A stretch of DNA of 14,858 nt from Bacteroidota bacterium (GTDB taxonomy: Bacteria > Bacteroidota > Bacteroidia > Cytophagales > Cyclobacteriaceae). Made by a program: the position numbers and the translations under genes. Every line of letters begins with the position of its first letter. Within the stretch, counting starts at the first letter, position 1. Shown piece after piece: positions 13,225 through 14,858 of this stretch. The stretch lies in assembly GCA_023393375.1 (NCBI GenBank), contig JAEWLI010000048.1, positions 1 to 14,858 on the forward strand. Direction: 5' to 3'. The notes beneath the pieces were generated by a model. The model was not told the DNA's origin. It searched no databases and worked only from the letters and a program-made list of their open reading frames with translations.

Positions 13225-14343
13225 ATGAATTTTATAGTATCCTCAGCCGCTTTATTGAAAGAATTGACAAAGATTAATGGTGTGATTACTGCGAATCCTG
13301 TAGTTCCGATTTTGGAAAATTTTCTTTTTGAAATCGAGAACAAGAAATTAACCATTACTGCTTCTGATCTGCAAACTTCCATTATAGCTGAAATAGAAGT
13401 AGGGGCTAAAACTGATGGTAGTGTAGCTGTTCCAGCACGTATTCTTATTGATACGCTTAAAAACCTACCTGAGCAGCCGGTTACCATTTCTGTCAATGAT
13501 GAAAATTTTGCAATTGAAATCAGTTCTGATAATGGCCGCTATAAGTTAGCTGGTGAGAATGCTGCCGATTTCCCAAAGGTTCAGGCTATAACCAATGGGG
13601 AGATCATTGATTTTTCGACCGATATTTTGCGTCGTGCTGTAAACAATACCATATTTGCTACCAGTAGTGATGAATTGCGCCCTGCTATGACAGGTGTATT
13701 CATAAAATTTACAGACTCCAGTACAACATTTGTAGCCACAGATGGCCACCGTTTGGTCAGGTACCGCAGAGTAGATATTGCTTCAGAAAAAGAAAGTTCT
13801 ATCATCATTCCCCGTAAGGCACTTAACCTATTAAAAACTACTTTACCGGAAGAAGTTTCCACTGTAGTGGTTGAATATAATCAAAACAATGCATTCTTTA
13901 AGTTTGGGAATATAAGAATGGTGTGCAGATTAATTGATGAACGTTTCCCTGATTATGAAAATGTAATTCCGTTGGATAATGAAAATGAAATTATCATTGA
14001 CCGATTGGAACTAATGAGTTCGTTGAGAAGAATTTCCATTTATGCCAATAAAACCACCAATCAGGTGAGAATGAAGTTTTTGGGCAGCGAGTTACAAATT
14101 TCTGCCGAAGACCTCGATTTCTCCAGTGAAGCAAATGAACGTTTGTCCTGTCAACACGATGGAGAAGATATTGAAATTGGATTTAATGCGAAGTTGATAG
14201 TTGAGCTTTTGAATACTTTACATTCAAATCAGGTAAGGCTCACACTGTCGCGACCTAACAAAGCAGGTTTATTTTATCCTGTGGAAAAAGCTGACAATGA
14301 AGATATCCTGATGCTGGCAATGCCTGTTATGTTAAATGACTAA
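13225..14343 (+). CDS. dnaN: DNA polymerase III sliding clamp, beta subunit
   Basis: A 372-residue protein of normal length for the beta clamp, the ring that holds the replicative polymerase on DNA. The opening MNFIVSSAALLKELTKINGVITANPVVPILENFLFEI is typical of Bacteroidota DnaN. Three similar domains of about 120 residues follow. Conserved stretches include FIKFTDSSTTFVATDGHRLVRY (domain 2), VCRLIDERFPDYENVIP, NQVRMKF, and the C-terminal LMLAMPVML, which matches the usual LxMPMRL end that forms the partner-binding pocket. dnaA and recF are not adjacent, as is common in Bacteroidota, so this does not mark the origin. The next gene converges on it after 25 bases. Confidence 0.97.
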   Translation: MNFIVSSAALLKELTKINGVITANPVVPILENFLFEIENKKLTITASDLQTSIIAEIEVGAKTDGSVAVPARILIDTLKNLPEQPVTISVNDENFAIEISSDNGRYKLAGENAADFPKVQAITNGEIIDFSTDILRRAVNNTIFATSSDELRPAMTGVFIKFTDSSTTFVATDGHRLVRYRRVDIASEKESSIIIPRKALNLLKTTLPEEVSTVVVEYNQNNAFFKFGNIRMVCRLIDERFPDYENVIPLDNENEIIIDRLELMSSLRRISIYANKTTNQVRMKFLGSELQISAEDLDFSSEANERLSCQHDGEDIEIGFNAKLIVELLNTLHSNQVRLTLSRPNKAGLFYPVEKADNEDILMLAMPVMLND

Positions 14344-14368
14344 ATCTTAAGGGTAGAGTATTTGATAT

Positions 14369-14858
14369 TTAAGCCAGGCTCACTTTTTCTACAAAAGCTT
14401 TAACATATTCCAAAGTTTCCCTTTCATGTTCAAACATGCCCATATGTCCTGTTTTTTCCAATATATGGATATGAGGTTGTTTTAAAAGATTAGCCTGTTC
14501 CTGACTTTTATCAAACGGCACAGCACTGTCATTTTCTCCGATGATCATCAAAACAGGTTTATCATATTTTTGAATTAATTCTGTATGATCAGGGCGAGAG
14601 GCCATTGCTGCAAGATATGTACAAAGCGTTTCTACAGATGTGGACTTTCCTATGGCAATTTGTTGGTCGATAATGGGCTTCAAACGGCTTCTGTTTTCTT
14701 CATAAAATAAAGCAGGAATAAAAGTCTCCATAAAGGCAGAAGTGCCATTCTTTTTAATAAATGCGATGGTTTTTTTTCTGTTCTCCTTTTTTTCGTCAGT
14801 ATCAGCATATGCTGAAGAATGAAACAGTCCAAAACCTTTTAATAAATCCGGATATTTT
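14369..14858 (-). CDS. Alpha/beta-fold hydrolase, C-terminal part (partial)
   Basis: The frame is open to the window edge. The ATG at 14731 is internal, since the 42 codons before it read as hydrolase sequence (KYPDLLKGFGLFHSSAYADT...). Visible are the cap region (FIPALFYEENRSRLKPII, LCTYLAAMASRPDH), the strand KPVLMIIGENDSAVPF carrying the acid D of the catalytic triad, and LEKTGHMGMFEH carrying the catalytic His. The nucleophile elbow (GxSxG) lies outside the window. The region between the truncated start and the cap resembles proteins of the family that open with a dominant GLFHS strand. Substrate unknown; a general esterase or C-C hydrolase-like enzyme. Confidence 0.85.
   Translation of the reverse strand, partial: KYPDLLKGFGLFHSSAYADTDEKKENRKKTIAFIKKNGTSAFMETFIPALFYEENRSRLKPIIDQQIAIGKSTSVETLCTYLAAMASRPDHTELIQKYDKPVLMIIGENDSAVPFDKSQEQANLLKQPHIHILEKTGHMGMFEHERETLEYVKAFVEKVSLA

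Noticed and set aside
13167..13862. Long minus-strand open frames opposite dnaN
   Set aside because: They are antisense shadows of a fully conserved gene and have no family resemblance or start signals.
13225..14343. Replication origin near dnaN
   Set aside because: dnaA, recF and gyrB are absent, and no cluster of DnaA boxes was seen in the flanking intergenic DNA.

Overview
The window looks like ordinary chromosome from a member of the Bacteroidota, most likely a Cytophagales-type free-living bacterium; the lower ranks are a guess. Four things support this. The DNA is AT-rich. Several genes have the Bacteroidota -7 element TAnnTTTG instead of a sigma-70 -10 box. One secreted enzyme ends in a Por-secretion (type IX, T9SS) sorting domain. 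There is also a PorT-type outer-membrane barrel and a Bacteroidota-type DnaN. I see no tRNA, rRNA, CRISPR array, transposase or phage gene.

Layout. 1-1386 (minus) is a signalling operon: a CheY-like receiver, a CheC-like phosphatase, and the N-terminus of a membrane-anchored sensor that runs off the window. 1387-1930 is a 544-base divergent intergenic region. 1931-3556 (plus) encodes an exported protein with three Ig/cadherin-like modules and a helical C-terminus. It converges on a minus-strand T9SS-secreted clan GH-A-like glycoside hydrolase (3703-5535), with a terminator hairpin between them. 5695-6504 (minus) is a DUF2231-Rieske fusion, and 6671-7270 (plus) a small outer-membrane barrel. 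7492-8273 (minus) holds an ArsR-family repressor with a palindrome at its start codon, and a small helical protein of unknown function.

8395-11212 (minus) is the most distinctive part. It is a six-gene operon with a DUF134/UPF0251 regulator first, followed by two NifX/COG1433-family proteins, a hotdog thioesterase, a metallo-beta-lactamase-fold hydrolase joined to it by an ATGA overlap, and a third NifX-family gene that is frameshifted in this sequence. No nitrogenase genes are nearby. The leader carries two copies of the palindrome GAGAATATTCTC set in a perfect 20-bp inverted repeat. The repeat brackets a TATATTTG promoter element, a near-ideal arrangement for autoregulation by the DUF134 protein. 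Related COG1433 proteins bind Mo/Fe or Mo/Cu clusters (NifX/NifB family, and the orange protein of Desulfovibrio), so a role in metal-cluster handling or redox is plausible but unproven.

11347-11997 (minus) is a membrane-anchored HExxH metallopeptidase with its own promoter. 12202-13014 (minus) is a purine-nucleoside phosphorylase, 13225-14343 (plus) is dnaN, and 14369-14858 (minus) is the C-terminal part of an alpha/beta hydrolase cut by the window edge.
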